From the NCBI GenBank assembly GCA_035700225.1, contig DASSOT010000052.1:1-17376 (forward strand): a DNA stretch of 17,376 nucleotides. Direction: 5' to 3'. This document shows, piece after piece, positions 6,300-13,636 of the stretch. How positions within the stretch are numbered: the stretch's first letter is position 1; each line of letters begins with the position of its first letter. Source of the DNA: JANWLD01 sp035700225. GTDB lineage: Bacteria; Patescibacteriota; Saccharimonadia; Saccharimonadales; 2-12-FULL-41-12. Below the pieces are notes generated by a model. That model was given only the letters and a program-made list of their open reading frames with translations, did no database searches and was not told where the DNA came from. The position numbers were made by a program, and so were the translations under genes.

Positions 6300-6927
6300 A
6301 CTTCTGATTATTGATAATTACGACAGCTTTACCTACAACCTCGTACATCTTTTCGGAGCTTTGCCGGATGTAAACGTCAAGGTAGTCCGAAACGACGATG
6401 ACTTCATTCTCGAGCTGGAAAAAGGCGGTATAGACGGAGTAATAATAAGCCCCGGTCCGGGAACTCCGCTGGATAAGGAATACTTCGGCAAGAACGATGA
6501 AGTGATAAACCGTTTCGGCAAACAAGGTTTGCCGATATTAGGCATATGCCTGGGTTTTCAGGGTATCGCGGTGGCTTTCGGCGCAGAATTGAAAGAAGCG
6601 CCCTTGCCCCAGCACGGCAAAGCGTCAGCACTGAAAATAATAAAAAACGGCAGGATATTGGCCGGCGTACCTGACGGTATAAAAGTCATGAGATACCACA
6701 GTCTGATGTTAGATGCGGCCAAGACCATACCGGCCGAACTGGACATATTGGCCGAGTCCAAGCCTGGCTCGCCCAGCATAGAGCTGAACGGCCGGGAGGT
6801 GATGGCCGTCGAGCACAAGGAATATCCTATTTACGGCTTGCAGTTCCACCCGGAAAGCTACGCCACGGAACTCGGTAACATAATCGCCGGAAATTTTGTT
6901 AACATCATAAAGGAGCTTCAAGCATGA
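6292..6927 (+). CDS. trpG: Anthranilate synthase component II (glutamine amidotransferase)
   Basis: This 211-residue class I glutamine amidotransferase releases ammonia from glutamine for TrpE. The nucleophile elbow is GICLGFQ with Cys86; His186 and Glu188 in LQFHPES complete the triad, and SPGPGTP (53-59) forms the oxyanion-side loop. MRYHSL (133-138) is the usual TrpG/PabA partner motif. Phe replaces the frequent His in GICLGHQ, a known type of variation. The same protein can serve PabB in folate synthesis in some bacteria, but its position between trpE and trpDCF makes the tryptophan role primary. AAAGGA lies about 8 nt before the ATG, and its stop overlaps the next start in ATGA. It contains no tryptophan. 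Confidence 0.9.
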   Translation: MIKLLIIDNYDSFTYNLVHLFGALPDVNVKVVRNDDDFILELEKGGIDGVIISPGPGTPLDKEYFGKNDEVINRFGKQGLPILGICLGFQGIAVAFGAELKEAPLPQHGKASALKIIKNGRILAGVPDGIKVMRYHSLMLDAAKTIPAELDILAESKPGSPSIELNGREVMAVEHKEYPIYGLQFHPESYATELGNIIAGNFVNIIKELQA

Positions 6928-9143
6928 GAATCGTGGAATTTTTACAAAAGACGGTCGACGGCAAGCTTTCTTTGGATGAGCAGAAAAAATACCTTTCCGA
7001 AAAACCGTTCGGCGAGCCTGCGGAAATAGCCGAAGCGGTTAAGTACCTCTACAAACAAATGGCGGATGTCCCGGCCCTTGAGGACGCAGTAGACATCTGC
7101 GGAACCGGCGGTTCCGGCCTGCCCAGGCTGAATACCAGCACCATCAGTGCCTTCATCCTGGCCGGCGCGGGCGTCAAAGTAGCCAAACACGGCAATAACG
7201 CGGCCAGTGGAAAGTTCGGAAGCTTCGATCTGCTCAAAGCGTTGGATATACCGATAACTCTCTCCTCCCAGGAATTACAGCTCAGGTACAACAGGTACAA
7301 TCTAGCGTTTTTGTATGCAAAGAACTTTCATCCGGCTATGCGGTTTTTCGGGCCGGTCCGGGCAGAGATGGACAAGCCTACTTTCTTTAACATACTGGGG
7401 CCTCTGCTAAGCCCGGTCAATGCCCCGAAACAGCTCATCGGCACGCCTAAGCTGGAGTATGCCCGGCTTCTTGCCGAAGCGTCGAAAATACTAGGTAAGG
7501 AAAGAGTCATCATAGCTGTCGGAAGCGACGGCCTGGACGAGGCGACACTATGCGGCTCGACGCATATAGTGGAATTAAAAGACGGCGAGATTACCGAGTA
7601 CGATCTATCACCGGATGATTTCGGCGTGGAACCGGCGGCTGATTTCTCCGAGATATCAACGAAAAGTCCCGAAGACAACCTGAAGACTGCGGTTGCGATA
7701 ATCGACGGAATCGAACGGACGCGCCGTACAGACCTGGTGCTTGTAAATTCTGCATTGGCTTTGTACCTGGCGGGCAAGTCGGACGACCTCAAAGATTGTT
7801 ACAAGCTGGCCGCCAGCATACTGAAAGATGGCGGGGCCAAGCAAGCCCTGGAAAATTACCGTATACCCAGCGCGCTGGCCAGCATCTTAGCGCGCGACAA
7901 AGACCGCGACTACACCGCGACGAGCAAACTACCGGAATCCGGCCAAAAATATTCAGGCGGGCTGATTGCAGAGATAAAGCGCTCCAGCCCCAGCGAAGGA
8001 GCTATCAATACGAAGGTCGACATAGCCCAGCATGCACTGCTTTATGAGAAGTCAGGCGCCAAAGCTATAAGCGTGCTGACCGAACCGAAGGATTTCGGCG
8101 GAAGCTTCGAAGATTTGAAACTTATCAGAAAAACCGTCAGCCTGCCCTTGCTTTGCAAAGACTTCATCGTCAGAAAAGAACACATACAGAAGGCCAAATC
8201 CTGCGGCGCGGACATCGTGCTTCTGATAGCGGCCATTTTGGACGAGGATAAACTGCTTGAGCTCTATGATTATGCCTCCAGCCTGGGACTACAATCCATA
8301 ATAGAGGTGCACACGGAAAGCGAATTGAAAAAAGCGCTGAGGATAAAACCGGGAATCATAGGTGTAAACTCGCGCAACCTGCACGATTTTTCGCTTAATC
8401 CGCAGGTGTTTGATGAATTTTCAGGAAAGATACCCGAAGACATAGTAAAGGTGGCGGAAAGCGGGATTAACAACTACAAAGACATCCCGGCGGGTTACGA
8501 CGGAGCCCTGGTGGGCACCGTGCTGATGAAACATCCTTTCCCGCATCTGAAACTGAAGGAATTATCCGGCAGACCGCTTTTGAAGCTTTGCGGTATCAGA
8601 GAAGTTGAGGACGCGAAGCTATGTGAGGAACTGGGTGTAGACATGATGGGTATAAACTTCGTACCCCGCAGTAAACGCAAAGTAAGCCTGGAACAAGGCA
8701 AAAAGCTGGCTGATGCGTGCAAAGACACCATCGCCGTAGGCATATTTGAAGACCAAAGCCCCGATGAAGTCAATGAAATCGCAAAGAAGACCGGCGTAAA
8801 AGCCATACAGCTTTCCGGCCGTGAAAAGAATCTGGATAAGTATCGTCTTCCCGTCATAAAGACCGTAAGGTTGAATGAAGCGAAGCCTGACGGAGCGTTC
8901 CTGACCATAATCGACAGCGACGAAGCGGGAAGCGGCAAACGGATTGATTATAAAAGACTGGGTGAATACGAACCGAGCCTTATCGCCGGCGGGGTAGATG
9001 CTAATGCGGCTGAAGAAATATTAAAAGCCAGACGCCCGCTGGGCATAGACACGGCCAGCGGTATCGAAACTGCCGGCAAGGTCGACCCAAAGAAAATCCG
9101 CGCAATTCATGAACTGTTGGTATCAGCGAGCTACAACAATTGA
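6924..9143 (+). CDS. trpDCF: TrpD-TrpC-TrpF triple fusion enzyme
   Basis: One 739-residue chain carries three consecutive activities taking anthranilate to indole-3-glycerol phosphate. Residues 1 to about 315 are anthranilate phosphoribosyltransferase (CGTGGSGLPRLNTST, VAKHGNNAASGKFGS, FFNILGPLLSP). About 316-548 is indole-3-glycerol phosphate synthase, with catalytic Glu350, Lys352, Lys412, Glu461, Asn482 and Glu512. About 551-735 is phosphoribosylanthranilate isomerase, with Cys556 in KLCGI and Asp709 in GIDTASG. The TrpC N-terminal extension, normally about 50 residues, is cut to about 30 and fuses almost directly to the TrpD C-terminus. GTGGSG replaces the usual GTGGDG in TrpD, and QLSG replaces QLHG in TrpF. 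A strong AAGGAG precedes the start. The open frame is continuous. No tryptophan occurs in the chain. Confidence 0.9.
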   Translation: MRIVEFLQKTVDGKLSLDEQKKYLSEKPFGEPAEIAEAVKYLYKQMADVPALEDAVDICGTGGSGLPRLNTSTISAFILAGAGVKVAKHGNNAASGKFGSFDLLKALDIPITLSSQELQLRYNRYNLAFLYAKNFHPAMRFFGPVRAEMDKPTFFNILGPLLSPVNAPKQLIGTPKLEYARLLAEASKILGKERVIIAVGSDGLDEATLCGSTHIVELKDGEITEYDLSPDDFGVEPAADFSEISTKSPEDNLKTAVAIIDGIERTRRTDLVLVNSALALYLAGKSDDLKDCYKLAASILKDGGAKQALENYRIPSALASILARDKDRDYTATSKLPESGQKYSGGLIAEIKRSSPSEGAINTKVDIAQHALLYEKSGAKAISVLTEPKDFGGSFEDLKLIRKTVSLPLLCKDFIVRKEHIQKAKSCGADIVLLIAAILDEDKLLELYDYASSLGLQSIIEVHTESELKKALRIKPGIIGVNSRNLHDFSLNPQVFDEFSGKIPEDIVKVAESGINNYKDIPAGYDGALVGTVLMKHPFPHLKLKELSGRPLLKLCGIREVEDAKLCEELGVDMMGINFVPRSKRKVSLEQGKKLADACKDTIAVGIFEDQSPDEVNEIAKKTGVKAIQLSGREKNLDKYRLPVIKTVRLNEAKPDGAFLTIIDSDEAGSGKRIDYKRLGEYEPSLIAGGVDANAAEEILKARRPLGIDTASGIETAGKVDPKKIRAIHELLVSASYNN

Positions 9144-9144
9144 T

Positions 9145-9173
9145 TTGCCAGCTCTGCACTGCAAGTGCATAAT
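9145..9173 (+). promoter_or_regulatory. Promoter for the PsbP-like protein (TTGCCA - 17 bp - CATAAT)
   Basis: TTGCCA at 9145-9150 and CATAAT at 9168-9173 each match the sigma-70 consensus at five of six positions and are separated by exactly 17 bp. Transcription would begin near 9180, leaving a short leader with GGGAG at 9186-9190. A 6-bp inverted repeat, TGCACT (9155-9160) and AGTGCA (9164-9169), fills the spacer and could be a small operator. This gene is therefore probably not just read through from the trp operon. Confidence 0.6.
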
Positions 9174-9196
9174 GTAAGCATAATCGGGAGAGCCTG

Positions 9197-10072
9197 ATGC
9201 CGGAAGACAAAGAAATCCAGCACAGAGGACAATATGACGGACCCGAATACAGCGGGGAAGATCTGGAAGGAATGGACTTTCCTGAAGGCATGCCCCAGGA
9301 ACATATCCCTCCATCGCCGGTTCCGACTTCGCCGGTAGGGAGAGCTTCAAAATCGGAGATTATAAAAAGGATAATTTATATTCTTTTGGCCATCATCCTG
9401 GCGGGTGTAATAGTATTTGCCGGATGGAAATTCCTTGAAGGCAGGAAAAATAACAGTTCGCAAACGGCGCAGATACAACAAGACCAGCCCAAGTCCGAAG
9501 AACAGGCGAATCCGGTAAATCTGGCGCTGGGCAGTACCAGCCTGACCAAGACTTATACCAGCGACTTTTTGAACCTGGAGTTCAAATATCCGGAAAGCTG
9601 GAATGTCCGGGAAAAAGACAACTATATAATAGTGAAATCCCCCAATTTCGATATTGAGGATAAATCGGGCGTTCAGTCATCTACTTATTTCAAAGTGTAT
9701 ATAGAGCGTAGTGCTTCGTCTGATGATGGCAAATACCTGGGCAGAGGCTACGCCGTAGCTCCTTCGGAAAAGATAAGCTATTCCAGTCCGGCCACAGGCC
9801 AGCGCAAAGATACGTATCTGACGAACTTCGGTCTTGATACGCCGGATAACTTCGCGTATTTCGTGGTGCAGGGAAGTTTCAAGCTCAAAAAAGGCGAAAC
9901 CTTGGGACCGAACTTTGCCAATGAGCCGGAGGCATTTTTGGTAGCCGGAGGTTTTGCAACTGACGAGCAGAAAGGCGGTCTGGAAACCAGACAGATGCCG
10001 GCTGATATTACTCAGGACAATCTGGCTTATAAGACGGGTATAGAGATAGTAAGGAGCTTACAGCTCAATTAG
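9197..10072 (+). CDS. Membrane-anchored protein with PsbP-like extracytoplasmic domain
   Basis: The 291-residue product has an acidic, proline-rich N-terminus of about 50 residues, one membrane helix at about 58-78 (IIKRIIYILLAIILAGVIVF) preceded by Lys/Arg, and a large outside domain. After a Ser/Gln-rich linker, the segment SDFLNLEFKYPESWNVREKD (about 116-135) starts a fold resembling PsbP/DUF1795-type domains, where a short extended protein begins 'F-L-N-L-E-F-x-Y-P-x-x-W'. No catalytic motif is visible. The start is supported by GGGAG 6 nt upstream. The function is unknown; such proteins are typically surface-associated. It ends in a 4-nt overlap with the convergent phosphatase-family gene. 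Confidence 0.75.
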   Translation: MPEDKEIQHRGQYDGPEYSGEDLEGMDFPEGMPQEHIPPSPVPTSPVGRASKSEIIKRIIYILLAIILAGVIVFAGWKFLEGRKNNSSQTAQIQQDQPKSEEQANPVNLALGSTSLTKTYTSDFLNLEFKYPESWNVREKDNYIIVKSPNFDIEDKSGVQSSTYFKVYIERSASSDDGKYLGRGYAVAPSEKISYSSPATGQRKDTYLTNFGLDTPDNFAYFVVQGSFKLKKGETLGPNFANEPEAFLVAGGFATDEQKGGLETRQMPADITQDNLAYKTGIEIVRSLQLN

Positions 10073-10839
10073 CCGGCTTCTATACATCTTAAAAGCTCGT
10101 CGTGTACCTTGCCGTTGGAAACTATCACTCCGTAAAAATGTTTGGTGTAGTCCAGTTTTTCACCCCTATATCCGGTTACTTTTCCGCCCGCTTCTTCAAC
10201 TATCAAATGGATAGCGGCTACATCATGCGGGTTAACTCGAGGTTCTATATAACCAACGGTCCTGCCGTGCGCTACAAGACATGACTTATAAACCGCTCCG
10301 TGCGTCGTATCAAGCTTGGCGCCGCTATTGAGAAGTTGCTTGATTACGTTTCCCTTGTCCACCAGGCCGGTATTACCGCTGGATACTCCGACATAGTGTC
10401 CTTTTATCGGGTTGTTTGAAACCTTTAGCTCCTTATCGTTGCAATAACTTCCCTGGCCTTTTATGCCCCAGTACAATCTATCCAGATACGGATCATAGAC
10501 AACGCCGAGCACAGGCAGGCCATCGATGGCAAGTGCTAATGAAAAAGTGGAAGTTGGCACGCCGACTACGAATGCTTTGGTTCCGTCTATCGGGTCGCAT
10601 ATCCACTTTCTGCCTGGACCATATTCCGCGGTGCTTTCTTCCTCTCCGATCACACCGTCATTAAGATTTTTGCCAATTTCTTCTATGACCATGCGATTGA
10701 TAGTTTTGTCAGCTATCGTAACTACAGTGCCGTCATCCTTATGATCCAAGTCTTGGTCGGCATCGAAATACTCAAGCATGACATCGCCGGCCTTACGCGC
10801 TATTTTTTTGGCCAGCGCAAGCTCATTTTGATAATTCAT
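10069..10839 (-). CDS. Inositol-monophosphatase-family phosphatase
   Basis: This 256-residue cytoplasmic enzyme belongs to the Mg2+-dependent IMPase/FBPase superfamily. GEEES (65-69) and DPIDGT (82-87) supply the metal-binding acidic residues, and NPHDVAAIHLIVEEAGG (203-219) is the third motif. The usual WDxAA reads HDVAA, so the Trp/Tyr next to the metal-binding Asp206 is His. Substrates in this family include inositol phosphate, histidinol phosphate, 3'-phosphoadenosine 5'-phosphate and fructose bisphosphate; sequence alone does not decide between them. A TATAAT ends 8 nt before the ATG with no Shine-Dalgarno sequence, indicating a leaderless mRNA. Confidence 0.85.
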   Translation of the reverse strand: MNYQNELALAKKIARKAGDVMLEYFDADQDLDHKDDGTVVTIADKTINRMVIEEIGKNLNDGVIGEEESTAEYGPGRKWICDPIDGTKAFVVGVPTSTFSLALAIDGLPVLGVVYDPYLDRLYWGIKGQGSYCNDKELKVSNNPIKGHYVGVSSGNTGLVDKGNVIKQLLNSGAKLDTTHGAVYKSCLVAHGRTVGYIEPRVNPHDVAAIHLIVEEAGGKVTGYRGEKLDYTKHFYGVIVSNGKVHDELLRCIEAG

Positions 10840-10847
10840 ATTCTCTC

Positions 10848-10853
10848 ATTATA
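10848..10853 (-). promoter_or_regulatory. -10 element of the IMPase-family gene (leaderless type)
   Basis: A perfect TATAAT on the minus strand ends 8 nt before the ATG at 10839. The intervening GAGAGAAT is not a good Shine-Dalgarno site at that distance. Any -35 would lie inside the terminator hairpin of the DUF308 gene, so the promoter sits directly behind that terminator. Confidence 0.6.
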
Positions 10854-10861
10854 CCGTCCAA

Positions 10862-10908
10862 ATAAAAATGCCCGCGGGCCGCGCGGTAACCGGCCTTAAG
10901 CGGGCATT
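10862..10908 (-). terminator. Rho-independent terminator of the DUF308 gene
   Basis: Read on the minus strand, AATGCCCGC (10908-10900) pairs perfectly with GCGGGCATT (10875-10867) over 9 bp and is followed by TTTATTT. The loop contains a nested GGCCG/CGGCC pair. It lies 12 nt beyond the DUF308 stop codon and precedes the leaderless promoter of the next minus-strand gene, so it separates the two transcription units. Confidence 0.85.
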
Positions 10909-10920
10909 GATATGTTTGTT

Positions 10921-11472
10921 TTAGCCTTTGTTGATGTCTAGCGCTAAAGCGACCATCAAAGGTCCGGCAAGCAGTGCGTACAGACCAAGGATCCATACGA
11001 AAGCTACGCCGCCGCTCTCGGGCTGGAACAGGAGAATCACACCGGCTATTACTGCCAATGCGCCTGTCAGGCTCGATGCGGTCCTGTACATTCCGCTGGT
11101 GTCGTCTTCGAACAGTCCGTTGAACAGTTCGACCAGACCCCTGAAAATCAGCACGAAGCCGATTAACAGTATGAGCGTATTGAAAGCTACGCCGACATGG
11201 CGGAGCAGGTATACGCCTACACCGATTTCAACGATACCCAGAGCCACCGTGAGAACCAATGAAAGTACGGAATTCCTTTCCCGGCTTGCATCAATCAAGC
11301 CCATTACCAGTGTTACCAGACCGCTGGCCAGCACAAAACCGCTGAACAGATACACCAGTGTTACCAGTGTAATACCGGGCCAGAACACAGCCGCAATACC
11401 AAATAGGATTGCGACGATACCGCGAAGAGCAAGCGCGCTACTTACACGCTTCGCATCCACTTGAGTTGCCAT
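10921..11472 (-). CDS. HdeD-like DUF308 membrane protein
   Basis: The 183-residue protein has about six hydrophobic segments separated by short loops and a first segment LRGIVAILFGIAAVFWPGIT that is diagnostic of the DUF308/HdeD family. E. coli HdeD, from the same family, is an inner-membrane protein linked to acid resistance; the biochemical activity is unknown. A strong AAGGAGG precedes the ATG by about 7 nt, unlike the leaderless neighbours. It is followed by a clear intrinsic terminator and so is probably monocistronic. It is divergent from rarA. Confidence 0.85.
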   Translation of the reverse strand: MATQVDAKRVSSALALRGIVAILFGIAAVFWPGITLVTLVYLFSGFVLASGLVTLVMGLIDASRERNSVLSLVLTVALGIVEIGVGVYLLRHVGVAFNTLILLIGFVLIFRGLVELFNGLFEDDTSGMYRTASSLTGALAVIAGVILLFQPESGGVAFVWILGLYALLAGPLMVALALDINKG

Positions 11473-11573
11473 ATAGCATCCCTCCTTTTATTTTCTCCCA
11501 CGCCTAGCAATATAATCTTATCGTTTGAGCTAAATGTCAATGCACTGCTGTGGATAACTGTGCCGGTTAGAAC

Positions 11574-11579
11574 TATAAT
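11574..11579 (+). promoter_or_regulatory. -10 element of rarA (leaderless type)
   Basis: TATAAT ends 7 nt before the ATG at 11587, and the intervening ATAAGTT has no Shine-Dalgarno sequence. TGGATA at 11551-11556, 17 bp upstream, is a modest -35 match (4 of 6). Transcription should begin at or beside the start codon. Confidence 0.6.
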
Positions 11580-11586
11580 ATAAGTT

Positions 11587-12762
11587 ATGGTTTATATACC
11601 CTTGGCGGAAAGAATGAGGCCGAAGAAACTGGAGGACGTGGTCGGGCAGGAACACCTGGTCGAAGAAGGTCGGATAATCAGCAGGATAATCACCAGCAAG
11701 AAACCGGCCAGCCTTATACTCTGGGGGCCACCCGGGAGCGGCAAGACCACGTTGGCCCGGATAATTGCTAACGAAACCGGCGCAGAGTTCGTAGAGCTGT
11801 CCGCCGTTACGGCGGGCAAAGCGGACGTAACAAAGGTGGTAGAACACGCCAAAGGCAACCAAAGACTGGAACAGCAAACAGTCCTTTTCATAGACGAAAT
11901 CCATCGTTTTAACAAAGCTCAGCAGGATGCTTTCCTGCCGCATGTTGAGAACGGTACGATTATACTTATCGGCGCGACTACCGAGAATCCGAGCTTTGAA
12001 GTCATCAGCCCGCTTCTTAGCCGGAGCCGGGTGCTGGTTCTCCACCCACTAAGCAAAGATGAAGTCATAAAGATAATCAAAAAGGCCGCCAAAGCTGAGA
12101 AGATAACCGCCAAACGCCTGCCGGCGAAGAGCATCGACCTGCTTGCCGAACTTTCCAGCGGTGATGCCCGAGTAGCCCTTAGCAACCTGGAGCTGGCACT
12201 TCAACTGACCGATAAGACCATCACACCAGAAATCGTAAAGGATGCCGCACAAAAGCGGGTTCCCGGCTATGACAAAGCCGGTGAAATGCACTACAACGTG
12301 ATAAGCGCGTTCATAAAGTCGATGCGGGGAAGCGACGAAACCGCTACGCTTTACTATCTAGCCCGCATGCTTTCAGCCGGCGAAGACCCGAAATTCATCG
12401 CCCGGCGCATGGTCGTATTTGCCAGCGAGGATGTCGGACTGGCGGCCTCGGCGGCGCTGAACCTGGCGGTAAGCACATTTGAGGCGGTTGAGCGCATAGG
12501 AATGCCGGAATGCCAATATAATCTGTTCCACTGCGCGTTAGTTCTGGCTAAATGCAAAAAATCACGCGAAGCCGCCGACAAGATGGGTAAAGCCATCCGT
12601 CTCGCGAAAGATTATCCGGACTTGCCGGTGCCATTGCATTTACGCAATGCGCCGACCAAGCTTATGAAAGACCTGGGGTACCAAAAAGGTACGAAATGGG
12701 AAGCTGGCTTCAAGCATCCCGAAGGCTTCCTGCCGGACGAGATTGCCAGCGAGAAACTTTAG
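11587..12762 (+). CDS. rarA: Replication-associated recombination protein A (AAA+ ATPase)
   Basis: RarA/MgsA acts at stalled replication forks together with clamp, SSB and recombination proteins. The 391-residue protein opens with LAERMRPKKLEDVVGQEHLV, has Walker A GPPGSGKT (47-54), Walker B VLFIDEIHRF (99-108), sensor 1 GATTENPSF (129-137) and the LLSRSRV arginine-finger segment. The C-terminal region (about 255-390) has the FIKSMRGSDETATLYYLARML and DVGLAASAALNLAV stretches typical of the RarA tetramerisation domain, which separates it from RuvB and DnaX. Length is normal, slightly short of E. coli's 447. Its stop lies 1 nt from the convergent aldo/keto reductase stop. Confidence 0.92.
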   Translation: MVYIPLAERMRPKKLEDVVGQEHLVEEGRIISRIITSKKPASLILWGPPGSGKTTLARIIANETGAEFVELSAVTAGKADVTKVVEHAKGNQRLEQQTVLFIDEIHRFNKAQQDAFLPHVENGTIILIGATTENPSFEVISPLLSRSRVLVLHPLSKDEVIKIIKKAAKAEKITAKRLPAKSIDLLAELSSGDARVALSNLELALQLTDKTITPEIVKDAAQKRVPGYDKAGEMHYNVISAFIKSMRGSDETATLYYLARMLSAGEDPKFIARRMVVFASEDVGLAASAALNLAVSTFEAVERIGMPECQYNLFHCALVLAKCKKSREAADKMGKAIRLAKDYPDLPVPLHLRNAPTKLMKDLGYQKGTKWEAGFKHPEGFLPDEIASEKL

Positions 12763-12763
12763 C

Positions 12764-13567
12764 TTATACGTATTGGAGGTCACCCAGGGCTGAGTATTCC
12801 TCATTAAGCGAATTGAGCGTTTCCATGTCTTCGTCGGTGATTTCAAAATCGAACACGTTCAAATCTTCCTTCAGATGCTCGACTTTGTTGGCCTTGATTA
12901 TCGGCACTGTACCGATTTGTAAGTTCCAGCGGGTCAATATCTGCGCCGGCGATTTTTCGTACTTGGACGCGATTTCGGTCAATTCGGGGTCATTAAGGCG
13001 CTCACTACGGGTCAGTGGGCTGTAGGCCTGGACGATGATGTCGTTTTCAGTGCAGTAATCCAGCATGTCGAAACTATGCCCGAACGGACTCCATTCTATC
13101 TGGTTTACCACCGGTACTTCACCGGAAGATTCGACAAGCTCCTCTATCAGCTTTGCGCTGTAATTGCTGACGCCGATGTCTTTTGCGAGCCCTTCGCGCT
13201 TGGCGCGTTTTAGACCTTCCCATAGCTTTAGGCCTGCTCCGCCTTTAGGTGGCCTGTGTATGAGCATCAGGTCTGCATAATCAAGCTGAAGCTCCTGCAG
13301 GTTCCTTTTAGTAGCCTCGTAAGCATCATCGGTTTCTTCAACTTTGGTAATCAGATAAAAATCCTCTCTTTTTGCGCGGCTTTTTTTAATCCCTTCGGCA
13401 ATGCCGGGCTGGGTGCCGTAATCTCCCGATGTGTCAATCATCGGATAACCTAGTAACAATGCCTTGGCTATGGTGCCGGCCGTATCATCGCTAAGTTGCC
13501 ATGTGCCCAGCCCCAAGATAGGCATCTTGTTTCCCGTGTGCAGGGTTACTTTTGAATTCAGATTCAT
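12764..13567 (-). CDS. Aldo/keto reductase
   Basis: This 267-residue NAD(P)H-dependent oxidoreductase has a TIM-barrel fold. The catalytic tetrad is visible as Asp45 and Tyr50 (MIDTSGDYG), Lys75 (LITKVEE) and His104 (LIHRPP). GLGTWQLS near residue 20, IGVSNYSAKLIEEL (131-144) and the NQIEWSP segment (155-161) are family signatures. The usual RWxLQRGxxxIPKS cofactor segment reads RWNLQIGTVPIIKANK, keeping the Lys needed for the NADPH phosphate region. The substrate is not readable; the closest style is the 2,5-diketogluconate reductase/AKR5-like group of bacterial aldehyde reductases. AAGGAGG lies 5 nt before the ATG. DUF3048 is encoded upstream on the same strand, with a 69-nt gap. Confidence 0.9.
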   Translation of the reverse strand: MNLNSKVTLHTGNKMPILGLGTWQLSDDTAGTIAKALLLGYPMIDTSGDYGTQPGIAEGIKKSRAKREDFYLITKVEETDDAYEATKRNLQELQLDYADLMLIHRPPKGGAGLKLWEGLKRAKREGLAKDIGVSNYSAKLIEELVESSGEVPVVNQIEWSPFGHSFDMLDYCTENDIIVQAYSPLTRSERLNDPELTEIASKYEKSPAQILTRWNLQIGTVPIIKANKVEHLKEDLNVFDFEITDEDMETLNSLNEEYSALGDLQYV

Positions 13568-13636
13568 AAATACCTCCTTATCAAGCCCTAATTATCGACC
13601 TAGAGGCTATAAAAGCAGTTAAATAAGTTACATATT

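Noticed and set aside
11281..11380. Repeated TTACCAGTGTTACCAG-type direct repeats
   Set aside because: They fall in frame within the DUF308 gene and encode similar hydrophobic Leu-Val-Thr runs, so they follow from membrane-protein composition.
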